Assembly: GCF_003664585.1 (NCBI RefSeq)
Contig: NZ_RCHI01000011.1
Location: 1-64,000 of the forward strand
Length of the DNA: 64,000 nucleotides
Reading direction: 5' to 3'
Source of the DNA: Paenirhodobacter hankyongi
Lineage (GTDB): Bacteria; Pseudomonadota; Alphaproteobacteria; Rhodobacterales; Rhodobacteraceae
This document shows positions 43,220 through 52,556 of the stretch, piece by piece. The notes beneath the pieces are model-generated. The model searched no databases. It saw only the letters and a program-made list of their open reading frames with translations, and was not told the DNA's origin. A program made the translations under genes and the position numbers. Each line of letters starts with the position of its first letter. Position 1 is the stretch's first letter.

Positions 43220-43594
43220 TCAATTCACGTGCAGCGCCTCCCGCTCCAGCCGCCGCGCCGCCTCGCGGGCGAGGATCTCGCGCGCGGGATGGGCGGCGAT
43301 CGGCACGGTGAGATCGGCCGAGATCTCGCCCGCCGCGATCAATGCGTGATAGCGCGCGCAGCAGACCCGGAGGAACGAGGTGAAATTGCCGAGGTCATGA
43401 TCGGCGTCCATCGCCTCGTGCCAGAGCCGGGTGATCAGCTGCGCCACACTCATCCCGTCGCGCGCGCCGATCTCCTCGAGCGTCGCCCAGAAGGCGTTCT
43501 CGATCCGGATCGAGGTGGCGACCCCGTCGATGCGCAGGCTGTGCGTGCGGCTTTGCCATTGGCCGGCATCGGCCTTGATGAAGAGTTCGCACAT
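43220..43594 (-). CDS. Ribbon-helix-helix domain protein
   Basis: A 124-residue predicted DNA-binding protein. The ribbon-helix-helix lies at about residues 20-65: strand TSIRIENAFW, helix ATLEEIGARDG, then MSVAQLITRLWHEAM. The rest is helical (NFTSFLRVCCARYHALIAAG) and ends in a basic segment. It belongs to the RHH_4-like alphaproteobacterial group whose members dimerise to contact DNA with the beta-strand. No antitoxin partner is adjacent, although such proteins can be antitoxin-like. The DJ-1/PfpI gene follows upstream by 24 bp in the same direction. Confidence 0.8.
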   Translation of the reverse strand: MCELFIKADAGQWQSRTHSLRIDGVATSIRIENAFWATLEEIGARDGMSVAQLITRLWHEAMDADHDLGNFTSFLRVCCARYHALIAAGEISADLTVPIAAHPAREILAREAARRLEREALHVN

Positions 43595-43618
43595 CGCGGG
43601 GCCTCCCTCCCGTTGATG

Positions 43619-44176
43619 TCAGAGCAGCGCCATGAACTGCCGCAGCCAGCTCGGATGTGCGGGCCAGGCGGGCGCGGTCACCAGCTTGCCATCGGTCACC
43701 GCCTCTGTCACCGCAATATCGGCATAGGTGCCGCCCGCCGCCGTCACCTCGTAGGAACAGGCGGGATAGGCCGAGCAGGTCCGCCCGGCAAGCACGCCCG
43801 CCGCGGCCAGCAGCTGCGCGCCGTGGCAGATCGCGGCGACGGGTTTGTCGGTCTCAAAAAAGTGCCGCACCATCGCGCGCACCTGCGGATCGAGGCGCAG
43901 ATATTCGGGCGCCCGGCCCCCCGGCACCACAAGCGCATCATAGCCTGCCGGATCGACCGCGGCGAAATCGGCATTGAGCGCGAAATTGTGGCCGGGCTTC
44001 TCGGAATAGGTCTGGTCGCCCTCGAAATCGTGGATCGCGGTCTTCACTGTCTCGCCCGCCGCCTTGCCCGGGCAGACCGCATCCACCGTGTGCCCGCAGG
44101 CCAGCAGGCACTGGAACGGCACCATCGTCTCGTAATCCTCGGTGAAATCGCCAGTGATCATCAGGATCTTTGCCAT
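43619..44176 (-). CDS. DJ-1/PfpI-family protein
   Basis: A 185-residue class I glutamine-amidotransferase-like protein. The nucleophile-elbow cysteine is in [17 protein letters not shown], the conserved acidic residue lies in [14 protein letters not shown], and [16 protein letters not shown] precedes the elbow. The PfpI group includes intracellular peptidases/chaperones and glyoxalase- or deglycase-like enzymes; the substrate is unresolved. ATG 44176 begins [11 protein letters not shown]. The RHH gene follows 24 bp downstream. Confidence 0.9.
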   Translation of the reverse strand: MAKILMITGDFTEDYETMVPFQCLLACGHTVDAVCPGKAAGETVKTAIHDFEGDQTYSEKPGHNFALNADFAAVDPAGYDALVVPGGRAPEYLRLDPQVRAMVRHFFETDKPVAAICHGAQLLAAAGVLAGRTCSAYPACSYEVTAAGGTYADIAVTEAVTDGKLVTAPAWPAHPSWLRQFMALL

Positions 44177-44254
44177 GTTTTCCTCCCTTGGCTCTCCTCC
44201 GTCCTCAGCCTAGGCGAAGCGGGCGCGCCGCGGGTGGTGCGGGCATACTACGGT

Positions 44255-44770
44255 TCAGGAGGCCGCCGCAGCGCGGCGGGCCTCCCACCGCCGGGCGAAA
44301 TCCTGCGCGGCCTGTGCGGTGGGGAAGGCGATGACGGGCACGATCACCACGGCGGGCGGCGCGTCGAGGAACAGGTGGCGGGCGGTGAGGCACACCTGCC
44401 GGATCGCTGCCGCGTCAATCTCCTGCGCGGGGGCGGAGCTGAGCTGCCAGAGGAGGGCGGGGCCCCGTTCGGCAAGCCGGGCCTCGATCGGCGCGGGAAC
44501 GCGCCGTCGGGCACGGCGGCGCGCGGCGAGGCTCATGGCGAGACTGGCAAGCGCGATCTGCACGGCCACCAGCAGCAGAAGCCGCAGCAGCCCGGCAAGC
44601 TGCCCGGTGATCCAGTACGCGGGCAGGAGCAGCAGCCAGCCGGCTCCGGCCGCGAGCCAGAGGTAATAGGCGAAAAGGCGGGTGCAGCGCAGTGCCTGCG
44701 GCTGCGCCTCCCAGGCCAGCGCATCGGCCGGGGTGAGGGCAAAGCTCAGGTCGGTTCCGGTGTCGGTCAT
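44255..44770 (-). CDS. YcxB-like membrane protein
   Basis: A 171-residue protein with two adjacent membrane helices (residues about 33-52, LFAYYLWLAAGAGWLLLLPA, and 57-78, GQLAGLLRLLLLVAVQIALA) followed by a YcxB-type C-terminal domain (QVCLTARHLFLDAPPAVVIV then PVIAFPTAQAAQDFARRW). The family's function is unknown. Two tandem ATGs lie at 44773 and 44770; the second has better spacing from GGAGG. It is transcribed away from the helicase gene. Confidence 0.75.
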   Translation of the reverse strand: MTDTGTDLSFALTPADALAWEAQPQALRCTRLFAYYLWLAAGAGWLLLLPAYWITGQLAGLLRLLLLVAVQIALASLAMSLAARRRARRRVPAPIEARLAERGPALLWQLSSAPAQEIDAAAIRQVCLTARHLFLDAPPAVVIVPVIAFPTAQAAQDFARRWEARRAAAAS

Positions 44771-44888
44771 CATGCGGCCTCCGCGATGCGCGAGGTTTGT
44801 CGGGTGCGGCATGGAAGTCCGGCGCGAAGATGTGAACGGATGCGGAACAACTCTTGGCCTCGCCGGCGCGGACGGCTAGATTGCCGCC

Positions 44889-47342
44889 ATGAGCAGTTAT
44901 GACGACGATGATCCGTTCGAGGGGGCGCTGAGTCTCACGCAGCGCGCCATGCAGGCGATGCAGGGCGGTCCCGCGCCCTATCTCGAGGGGCTGAACCCGG
45001 CGCAGCGTGCCGCGGTCGAGGCGCTCGACGGGCCGGTGCTGATGCTGGCGGGGGCGGGCACCGGCAAGACCAAGGCGCTGACCACGCGGATCGCGCATCT
45101 GATCCATTCGGGCCGCTGCCGCCCGAACGAGATCCTGGCCGTCACCTTCACCAACAAGGCCGCGCGCGAGATGAAGGAGCGCGTGGGCCGGCTGCTGGGC
45201 GGTGCGATCGAGGGGATGCCGTGGCTGGGCACCTTCCACTCGGTCTGCGTCAAGCTGTTGCGGCGGCATGCGGAACTCGTCGGGCTGAAGTCGAACTTCA
45301 CCATCCTCGACACCGACGACCAGATCCGGCTGCTGAAGCAGCTGATCCTGGCCGCGAACATGGACGAGAAGCGCTGGCCGGCGCGGCAGCTTGCGGGCAT
45401 CATCGACGGCTGGAAGAACCGCGCGCTGACGCCCGAGCGGGTGAAGGGCGCCGAGACCGCGGCCTTCAACAACCGCGGCTCCGAGCTCTATGCCGCCTAT
45501 CAGGACCGGCTGCGCGCGCTGAACGCCGTCGATTTCGGCGATCTGCTGCTCCATATGGTGACGATCTTCCAGACCCACGCGGATGTGCTGGCGCAGTATC
45601 AGCGCTGGTTCCGCTATATCCTCGTCGACGAATATCAGGACACCAACGTCGCGCAATATCTGTGGCTGCGGCTGCTGGCGCAGGGGCATCGCAACATCTG
45701 CTGCGTCGGCGATGACGACCAGTCGATCTATGGCTGGCGCGGCGCCGAGGTTGGCAACATCCTGCGCTTCGAGAAGGATTTCCCGGGTGCGGTGGTGATC
45801 CGGCTCGAACAGAATTACCGCTCGACCGAACATATCCTGGCCGCCGCCTCGCGGCTGATCGCGACGAACGAGGGGCGGCTTGGCAAGACGCTCTGGACCG
45901 AGGCGAAGGGCGGCGAGAAGGTGCGGCTGATCGGCCATTGGGATGGCGAGGAAGAGGCACGCTGGATCGGCGAGGAGATCGAGGCGATCGCTGCGGGGCG
46001 GCGCCCGGTCGGGGCGGTGCAGCTGTCCGATCAGGCGATCCTGGTGCGCGCCAGCCACCAGATGCGCGCCTTCGAGGACCGTTTCCTGACCATCGGTCTG
46101 CCCTATCGGGTGATCGGCGGGCCGCGGTTCTATGAACGGCTCGAGATCCGCGACGCGATGGCCTATTTCCGCCTGGCCGTCTCGCCCGAGGACGATCTTG
46201 CCTTCGAGCGCGTCATCAACACGCCGAAGCGCGGGCTGGGCGAGAAGGCGCAGGCGCGGATTCAGATGATGGCGCGCGAGGCGGGGCTGAGCCTGTTCGA
46301 TGCCGCGCGCCGGCTGGTCGCGGCGGGCGAGATCGGCGGCAAGGCGGGCGGGCAGCTGCGGCTTTTCGTCGAGAATGTCGCGCGCTGGAACGCAGAGATC
46401 CGCGCCGCCTCGCCGGCCACGGCGACGAGCCCGGCCGAGGATGACGATGCGTTGATCGAGCTCGACGAGGGCGCGGTGCCGCCGGCGAACGATCATTCGC
46501 ATATCCGGCTGGTCGAGCGCATTCTCGAGGAGTCGGGCTATGTCGAGATGTGGCAGAACGACAAGACCCCCGAGGCGCCCGGCCGGCTCGAGAACCTGAA
46601 GGAACTGGTCAAGGCGCTCGAGCAGTTCGAGAACCTGCAGGGCTTCCTCGAGCACGTCGCGCTGATCATGGACAATGACAGTGCCGAGGGCGAGGACAAG
46701 GTCTCGATCATGACCTTGCACGCGGCGAAGGGGCTGGAATTTCCGGTCGTCTTCCTGCCGGGCTGGGAGGACGGGCTGTTCCCGAGCCAGCGCGCGATGG
46801 ACGAGACCGGGCAGAAGGGGCTCGAGGAGGAGCGCCGGCTGGCCTATGTCGGCATCACCCGGGCCGAGGAGCTGTGCACGATCTCGTTTGCGGGCAACCG
46901 CCGGGTCTATGGCCAGTGGCAGTCGCAGCTGCCCTCGCGCTTCATCGACGAGCTGCCTGCCGCCCATGTCGAGGTGCTGACCCCGCCCGGGCTTTACGGT
47001 GGCGGGTTCGGGGCGGCCGGGGCCTTTGGCGGGGCGGGCAGCGGCTTTGGCGGCGGTTCGCGGATGGAGGAGCGGGCAAGCCGCGCCGATGTCTACAACT
47101 CGCCGGGCTGGAAGCGGCTGCAAAGCCATGGCGCCCCGCCGCCGCGCCCGACCACCGTCACCACCGTCGACCATGTCGCCTTCGGCATCGGCGACCGGGT
47201 CTTCCACAAGAAGTTCGGCTATGGCGAGGTGATGGAGATCGAGGGCGACACGCTGGTGATCGAGTTCGACAAGGCGGGGGCGAAGCACGTCAAGGCGGGC
47301 TTCGTGACCGCGGCCGATGCGGCGGGGGACGTGCCGTTCTGA
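44889..47342 (+). CDS. uvrD: UvrD/PcrA-type ATP-dependent DNA helicase
   Basis: Superfamily 1A 3'-5' helicase of 817 residues for repair and replication. Visible motifs: Q motif LNPAQRAAVEALDGPVLMLA, Walker A AGAGTGKTKALTTRI, Ia AVTFTNKAAREMKER, motif II (DEYQDTN), III (VGDDDQSIYGWRGAEV), IV (LEQNYRS), V/VI (TLHAAKGLEFPVVFLPGWED, LAYVGITRAEE). A Gly-rich linker (about residues 700-720) leads to the C-terminal Tudor-like domain FGIGDRVFHKKFGYGEVMEI seen in UvrD/PcrA. The gene could equally be named pcrA. Start ATG 44889. Confidence 0.95.
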   Translation: MSSYDDDDPFEGALSLTQRAMQAMQGGPAPYLEGLNPAQRAAVEALDGPVLMLAGAGTGKTKALTTRIAHLIHSGRCRPNEILAVTFTNKAAREMKERVGRLLGGAIEGMPWLGTFHSVCVKLLRRHAELVGLKSNFTILDTDDQIRLLKQLILAANMDEKRWPARQLAGIIDGWKNRALTPERVKGAETAAFNNRGSELYAAYQDRLRALNAVDFGDLLLHMVTIFQTHADVLAQYQRWFRYILVDEYQDTNVAQYLWLRLLAQGHRNICCVGDDDQSIYGWRGAEVGNILRFEKDFPGAVVIRLEQNYRSTEHILAAASRLIATNEGRLGKTLWTEAKGGEKVRLIGHWDGEEEARWIGEEIEAIAAGRRPVGAVQLSDQAILVRASHQMRAFEDRFLTIGLPYRVIGGPRFYERLEIRDAMAYFRLAVSPEDDLAFERVINTPKRGLGEKAQARIQMMAREAGLSLFDAARRLVAAGEIGGKAGGQLRLFVENVARWNAEIRAASPATATSPAEDDDALIELDEGAVPPANDHSHIRLVERILEESGYVEMWQNDKTPEAPGRLENLKELVKALEQFENLQGFLEHVALIMDNDSAEGEDKVSIMTLHAAKGLEFPVVFLPGWEDGLFPSQRAMDETGQKGLEEERRLAYVGITRAEELCTISFAGNRRVYGQWQSQLPSRFIDELPAAHVEVLTPPGLYGGGFGAAGAFGGAGSGFGGGSRMEERASRADVYNSPGWKRLQSHGAPPPRPTTVTTVDHVAFGIGDRVFHKKFGYGEVMEIEGDTLVIEFDKAGAKHVKAGFVTAADAAGDVPF

Positions 47343-47461
47343 GCCCTCCGCCGGGGGCTGCCGCCCCCTCGCCGGACGCTTTGCCCAAAAAATTGGCCGA
47401 GATCAAAGACAGACGCCCCGAAAAGTGGGATCATTAACCTTACAATGGGGGGAGGGCTGTC

Positions 47462-48916
47462 ATGCGTGTCATGCGTGTTTCGCCGTTGATCGCCACCGTG
47501 TCGGTTGCGGCAATTCTGGGAATTTCCGCTGTTCCTCAAGGGTTTGTGTTTGCACAGCAGACGGCGCCACCGGCGCCGGGACAGGCCGCGGCCGAGTCGC
47601 CGCAATCCTTGCGTGACCGCGGTCTTGCGCTGGTCTTCGGGCTTGATGGCATCGCGGCGGATGTGTCCGCGGGGGGCGAGCTGCTTGGCCAGGCGGCGGC
47701 GCAGGGCGATGTCCGGGCGCAGGCCGAGCTTGGCCGGATGCTGGTCGACGGCTATTACCTGAAGGCCGATCCCGCGCGCGGGCTGGCCCTGCTCGAGGCG
47801 GCGGCGACGGCGGGCGATGCGCGGGCGATGACCGCGCTTGGCGGCGCGCTCCTGTGGGGCAAGGCCGCGCCGGCCGATCCGGCACGCGCGAAGGCGCTGC
47901 TGGAAAAGGCCGCGGCTGCGGGCAATGCCGAGGCACGTGCCCTTCTGGGCGAGCAGCTGATCGGCGGCTGGATCCTGCCGCGTGACATTGCCGCCGGCAA
48001 GGCGTTGCTCGACGCGGGCGTGGCGGCCGGCGACGCCGCCGCACAGACGGCGCTGTCGGGGTTCTATCTCTACGGGATCGGGCTGCCGAAAGATGCCGCG
48101 AAGGCGCGCGATCTGGCCGAGGCCGCGGCGGCGCAGGGCAAGCCCCGGGCGCTGCGTCAGGTCGGCGAGATGGCGATGTGGGGCCAGCGCGACCCGGCGG
48201 GCGCCGAGGCACTGTTGCGGCGCGCGGGCGAGATGGGCGATGGCGAGGCCTGGGCGATCCTCGCCGAGGGGGCGATGTATGGCTACCTCGGCGGCGGTTC
48301 GGTCTCGCGCGCGAAATTCGCGGGCTTTGCCGAGCGGGCGCGGGCGGCGGGCAACGAGCGGATCGAGGTGCTGGATGCCACCCGGCAGATGTGGGGCATC
48401 TCGATGATCGCGAGCGGGCCGAAGACGATCGAGCGGTTGCAGGTGGCGGCGGATGCCGGCAATCGCACGGCGGCGCGCTTCCTCGTGGGGATCTTGCGTG
48501 ACGGCAACCGGATGAACCTGCATCGGCGGCTTGGTGATGCCGATGCGGCGCTGGCGAAATACGGCACGGTGATCGGGCCCGATGACAGCTGGCGGCTTGG
48601 CCAGACGATCGCGGCGGCGCGGGCGCGCAAGCCCGCGGCCTGGGAGGCGCTTGCCGGTGCGGTTGCGGCGCGGCCGGATCTGGTTTCCAAGGATTTCGGC
48701 CGGGACCTCTACAAGGCCAACCCCAACGCCACGATCTACCTGCTGCAGAAGAAGCTTGCGGGCGAGGGGCTCTATCGCGGCGCGCTGGACGGGATCGCCG
48801 GGCGGCAGACACTGCGCGGGCTCTATCAGGCCTGCAGCCGGTTGCCGGACGCGCCGCCCTGCAATGACAGTGTGATGCGCCCCGATGTGCTCGGGGCGAT
48901 TCTTGCAGCGCGGTGA
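47462..48916 (+). CDS. Secreted Sel1-repeat (TPR-like) protein of the polysaccharide locus
   Basis: A 484-residue protein with a signal peptide (about residues 1-31, ending GFVFAQ) and roughly five to seven Sel1-like helical repeats between residues 60 and 260 (ARGLALLEAAATAGDARAMT, ARAKALLEKAAAAGNAEARA and similar). The C-terminal 150 residues are helical with two cysteines near the end (ACSRLPDAPPC). Periplasmic TPR/Sel1 scaffolds (AlgK, PelB style) guide exported polysaccharides, and this gene heads such a locus. ATG 47462 follows GGGGGGAGGG. The in-frame ATG at 47471 is possible. Confidence 0.82.
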   Translation: MRVMRVSPLIATVSVAAILGISAVPQGFVFAQQTAPPAPGQAAAESPQSLRDRGLALVFGLDGIAADVSAGGELLGQAAAQGDVRAQAELGRMLVDGYYLKADPARGLALLEAAATAGDARAMTALGGALLWGKAAPADPARAKALLEKAAAAGNAEARALLGEQLIGGWILPRDIAAGKALLDAGVAAGDAAAQTALSGFYLYGIGLPKDAAKARDLAEAAAAQGKPRALRQVGEMAMWGQRDPAGAEALLRRAGEMGDGEAWAILAEGAMYGYLGGGSVSRAKFAGFAERARAAGNERIEVLDATRQMWGISMIASGPKTIERLQVAADAGNRTAARFLVGILRDGNRMNLHRRLGDADAALAKYGTVIGPDDSWRLGQTIAAARARKPAAWEALAGAVAARPDLVSKDFGRDLYKANPNATIYLLQKKLAGEGLYRGALDGIAGRQTLRGLYQACSRLPDAPPCNDSVMRPDVLGAILAAR

Positions 48917-48934
48917 TGGAACCGGGGGGCGATC

Positions 48935-51292
48935 TTGCGTGAACGTCAGGGGGAGGCGCGCGGTCTGAACGAGATCCGTTCGGCGCGCGTGATGTGGGCG
49001 GGGGCGCTGCTGGGGCTGGTGCTTCTCGGGGTGCGGATCGTGGCCCTGCGCGGCGATCTGGCGGGACTGTCCCCGGGTGACGGGGCCGAACTCGTGCTGC
49101 GCGGCATGTGGCAGGACTGGCTCATCCTGCTGGCGCTGACCTATGCCACGATCACCGTGCTGCGCGGCGAGGGGCCGCGGGCGGGGCGGGTCGCGGCGGC
49201 GCTCTATGGCGTGCTCGCGAGCCTTCTGATGCTGTGGGGGATCGGCAATCTCGTTGCCCTCGACATGCTGGGGGCGCCGGTGACGATGGACTGGGTCGCC
49301 TATTCCGACATCGCCCATACCGACGTGATCCTCGACAGCATCTGGCACCTCGTCTCGCCGCTCGCCTTCTTCGGCGTGGCCGCTCTGGTCGCGGCGCTGG
49401 TGCTGGGCGCGCGCGGGCTCGCCGGCTGGCGCGCGCCGGGGGCGGCGCTGTTGCTCGGCCTCTTCGGGCTGGGCATCGTCTCGGGCGCCGCGCTCGATAC
49501 TGCGCCCACCGGTGTCGCGCGGGCGCGTCTGGTGAACCCGGTCTGGGCCTTCCTGCGCTCGATCGGCCGCGCCGATGGCGATGCCGCGGTTGCCGCGCTG
49601 GAGCGGGGCAATGCGCAAAGCGCCTTTGCCACCGTGCCCGGGCTGCCGCGGCCGGCCGATCCGCCGAAGAAGATCCGCAACGTGCTGCTCTATGCCTATG
49701 AATCGACGCCCGCGCGCCGGGCCGAGGGCTGGGAGGGCACCGTGCCCGTCACCCCGCACCTGAAGGCCGAGCTTGCCCATGCGCTCGCCTTCGATCGCGC
49801 CTACGCGCATGTGCCGGCCTCGAACTATTTCCTCGTCTCGGCACTCGCCGGGCTGGTCCCCGAGCTTTCGACCACCTCGATGACCGAGACCGGGGTTCTG
49901 GCGGGCTTCCCGAGCCTCGCGCGCGAGATGCAGAAGGCGGGCGCGCGCACCGCTTTCTTCAACTCCTCGGACAACCGGTTCCAGAACACCGGCGGTTTCG
50001 TCACCGAGATGGGCTTCGAGCATGTCGTCGATTATCGCGACTGGACCTGCGATCAGGGCGTGTTCGAGGTGCAAAGCGTCACCGACCGCTTCCTGAACAC
50101 CTCGTCCGACCTGTGCACCGCCGACCGCATCGCCGAGTGGATCGACGCGGCGCCGAAGCAGCCCTTCTTCGTCACCTTCCGCACGGGGATGACGCATCAC
50201 CCCTATTTCCCGGGGCCGGATCTGCAGCCCTATTCCGACGATCCGGACCTGAACCGCTATCTGAACGCGCTGCGGGTGGGCGACAGCGCCTTCGGGCGGC
50301 TGATGGACCACCTGCGCGAGACAGGGCTTGCCGACGAGACGCTGGTCGTCGTGCTCGGCGATCATGGCGAGGCCTTCGGCGAGCATGGCACCTATGTGCA
50401 CGCCTCGGGGCTGTTCGAGGAGAACGTCCACATCCCCTTCGCCTTCATCAACCCGCAGCTTTTCTCCGGCAGCCGCAGCGACCTGATCGTCGGCATCACC
50501 GATGTCGCGCCGACGGTGGCGGACCTGCTCGGCCTGCCGCGCCCCTGGCAGTGGGAGGGGCATTCGGTCTTTGCGCCCGAGCGCCCCGACGGGGTGATGT
50601 TCTTCGCGCCCTGGAACGGGTTCCAGCTCGGTTTCCGCGAGGGCGCGCGCAAGTACATCTACAACGCCAGCACCGGCGAGAAGCGGCTGTTCGATCTGTC
50701 CGCCGATCCGCTCGAGATGGCGGACCGGGCGGGCGACGTCGCGGCGGCAGAGGCCGCTCAGGCGACGCTGGCCGCGGCTGTTGCGGGCCATGACGTGCAT
50801 CTGGCGGCGGTGCTGTCGGGCAAGAAGCCCGCCGCCCCGGCCGCGACGCCGACCGAGGTGGTGCTGACCGTTTCGGGCACGCGTTTCGATGCCCCGCCGA
50901 AGGGCTGGGTGATGCTCGACGGCACGGATGTCGGCGGTTTCGAGGTGCCGGGTGCGGCCGATACCACCCATGCCGCGGCCAGTGCCGCGGCGATCTCGGC
51001 GGCGATGACCGAGGTGCGGCTGCCGCTGGCTGCCGGCGCCTGCGCGCGTCGTCTGGATGTCTGGTTCCTGAACGACGACTGGGCGGGGGCGGGCAAGACC
51101 GGCGACACCGATCTGGTGATCCGCAAGGTGACGGTCGGCCCGACCACCTATTTCGCCAACCGTTTCCGTCTGCTGACCGCGAATGCGGGCAAGATGGATG
51201 GCGAGGATTTCCGGCTCTGGCGCAAGGGCGGCGTGGCCATCGACCTGGATCTGCCGGCAGATTGCGTAAATGCGGCTTTGGCTGGAAATTAG
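48935..51292 (+). CDS. Membrane sulfatase-fold enzyme with C-terminal carbohydrate-binding-like domain
   Basis: A 785-residue protein. Five hydrophobic segments fill residues 15-190; then an alkaline-phosphatase-superfamily domain starts at about 245 (VLLYAYESTPARR). Metal-site motifs include VVLGDHGEAFGEHG near residue 475 and FRTGMTHHPYFPGPD. The overall plan resembles LtaS/OpgB/EptA phosphotransferases as well as sulfatases. A Ser in HVPASNYFL sits where LtaS has its Thr nucleophile. The last 170 residues contain LDVWFLNDDWAGAGKTGDTD then LVIRKVTVG, which looks like a CBM60/35-type carbohydrate-binding fold. The TTG start at 48935 follows GGGGGG. It probably decorates or anchors a surface polysaccharide. 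Confidence 0.78.
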   Translation: MRERQGEARGLNEIRSARVMWAGALLGLVLLGVRIVALRGDLAGLSPGDGAELVLRGMWQDWLILLALTYATITVLRGEGPRAGRVAAALYGVLASLLMLWGIGNLVALDMLGAPVTMDWVAYSDIAHTDVILDSIWHLVSPLAFFGVAALVAALVLGARGLAGWRAPGAALLLGLFGLGIVSGAALDTAPTGVARARLVNPVWAFLRSIGRADGDAAVAALERGNAQSAFATVPGLPRPADPPKKIRNVLLYAYESTPARRAEGWEGTVPVTPHLKAELAHALAFDRAYAHVPASNYFLVSALAGLVPELSTTSMTETGVLAGFPSLAREMQKAGARTAFFNSSDNRFQNTGGFVTEMGFEHVVDYRDWTCDQGVFEVQSVTDRFLNTSSDLCTADRIAEWIDAAPKQPFFVTFRTGMTHHPYFPGPDLQPYSDDPDLNRYLNALRVGDSAFGRLMDHLRETGLADETLVVVLGDHGEAFGEHGTYVHASGLFEENVHIPFAFINPQLFSGSRSDLIVGITDVAPTVADLLGLPRPWQWEGHSVFAPERPDGVMFFAPWNGFQLGFREGARKYIYNASTGEKRLFDLSADPLEMADRAGDVAAAEAAQATLAAAVAGHDVHLAAVLSGKKPAAPAATPTEVVLTVSGTRFDAPPKGWVMLDGTDVGGFEVPGAADTTHAAASAAAISAAMTEVRLPLAAGACARRLDVWFLNDDWAGAGKTGDTDLVIRKVTVGPTTYFANRFRLLTANAGKMDGEDFRLWRKGGVAIDLDLPADCVNAALAGN

Positions 51293-51506
51293 GCGGGCAC
51301 TCGCGCAAGGCGATATCCGGACATTAAGAATACAACCTAGAGTATTGCTGGTGCATAGTATTTAAACATCATGAACTTGATATGACTCAACAATAACAAG
51401 ATTAAAAAGTATATAATAATTCCCGACTCCGGTAACCACTCGGTCCCGGAGCTCCCCAAGGCGCAAGGAGGAAATGCGTTTCGGGGTGGAAAGGGGGGAT
51501 ATCATT
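51293..51506 (+). promoter_or_regulatory. AT-rich promoter island with FNR-type box before the UDP-xylose synthase gene
   Basis: About 120 bases here (51325-51420) are strikingly AT-rich inside a GC-rich genome. TTGATATGACTCAA (51377-51390) matches nine of ten positions of the FNR box TTGAT-N4-ATCAA. A perfect -10 TATAAT stands at 51412-51417 with no good -35. If transcription starts near 51424, the box centre is at about -40.5, the class II activator position. A second ribosome-like AAGGAGG lies at 51465. Nearby ATTTAAA/ATTAAAA tracts may also attract nucleoid proteins. Confidence 0.6.
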
Positions 51507-52556
51507 ATGACGAAGCGTAAGACGTTTTCGATCCGCTTCGACCCTCAGGGCGAACAGCCCTCCGGGCGCAGCGGCAGGACGGTTCTGGTGGCGGGAGGCG
51601 CCGGGTTCATCGGCTCCAACCTGATCCGACGATTGCTTGACCATGGCGACAGGGTGATTTGCGTCGACAATCTCTCGACCGGGCGGTTCGAGAATATCGG
51701 CACCCTGGTCACCCATCCGCGGTTCGGCTGGATCCAGCATGACGTGATCGAGCCGTTCACCGTCGCCGGGCCGATCGACCGGATCTATAACCTTGCCTGC
51801 CCGGCCTCGCCGCCGAAATACCAGGCCGATCCGGTGCATACCTTCAAGACCTCGGTGCTAGGGGCGATGAACCTGCTCGAGCTCGCCGAGGCGAAGCGGG
51901 CGCGCATCCTGCAAAGCTCGACCTCCGAGGTCTATGGCGATCCCGACTGCAGCCCGCAGCCGGAAAGCTATCGCGGCAACGTCAACACCGTCGGCCCGCG
52001 CTCCTGCTACGACGAGGGCAAGCGTGCTGCCGAAACGCTGTTCTACGAAAGCCACCGCACCAGGCGGGTCGATATCCGCATCGCCCGGATCTTCAACACC
52101 TACGGGCCGCGGATGGACCCCGAGGACGGGCGCGTGGTGTCGAACTTCATCGTCCAGGCGATCAGCGGCGCGCCGCTGACGGTCTATGGCGATGGCACCC
52201 AGACCCGTTCCTTCTGCTATGTCTCGGACATGGTCGACGCGCTTCAGATGCTGATGGAGGCTCCCGAGGCCACCCAGGCGATCTATGCGCCGGTGAACCT
52301 CGGCAATCCGGGCGAGTTCACCATGCTCGAGCTGGCGCAGATGGTGCTCGAACTGACCGGCGCGCGCGGCCCGCTCGTGCATCTGCCGCTGCCGAAGGAC
52401 GACCCGCTGCAACGCCGTCCCGACATCACCCGGGCGCATAACCTGCTTGGCTGGGCGCCGAAGGTGGCGCTGCGCGAAGGCCTGCTGCCGACGATCGCCT
52501 ATTTCCGTCAGGAACTTCTGGCGCAGCAGCGGATCAGTGCGGGTGGCGTGGCATGA
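51507..52556 (+). CDS. UDP-glucuronate decarboxylase (UDP-xylose synthase)
   Basis: Extended short-chain dehydrogenase, 349 residues, converting UDP-glucuronate to UDP-xylose. It has the NAD motif [17 protein letters not shown], the catalytic YDEGK ([19 protein letters not shown]), and UXS-specific phrases: [40 protein letters not shown], and [23 protein letters not shown] 51507 is preferred because AAGGGGGG lies eight bases ahead; the ATG at 51474 is only two bases from its AAGGAGG. It opens a four-gene run joined by ATGA overlaps and would feed xylose, or a derived sugar, to the synthase. Confidence 0.9.
   Translation: MTKRKTFSIRFDPQGEQPSGRSGRTVLVAGGAGFIGSNLIRRLLDHGDRVICVDNLSTGRFENIGTLVTHPRFGWIQHDVIEPFTVAGPIDRIYNLACPASPPKYQADPVHTFKTSVLGAMNLLELAEAKRARILQSSTSEVYGDPDCSPQPESYRGNVNTVGPRSCYDEGKRAAETLFYESHRTRRVDIRIARIFNTYGPRMDPEDGRVVSNFIVQAISGAPLTVYGDGTQTRSFCYVSDMVDALQMLMEAPEATQAIYAPVNLGNPGEFTMLELAQMVLELTGARGPLVHLPLPKDDPLQRRPDITRAHNLLGWAPKVALREGLLPTIAYFRQELLAQQRISAGGVA

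Noticed and set aside
43220-44176. RHH gene and DJ-1/PfpI gene as a toxin-antitoxin pair
   Set aside because: The PfpI-type enzyme is not a known toxin family, the gap is 24 bp and the RHH gene is downstream; no support beyond adjacency.
44415-47288. 957-residue minus-strand frame opposite the helicase gene
   Set aside because: Antisense to all SF1 helicase motifs; composition is that of a shadow frame.
51293-51420. AT-rich island as the remnant of a mobile element
   Set aside because: No terminal repeats, target duplication or transposase fragment; promoter elements explain the composition more simply.
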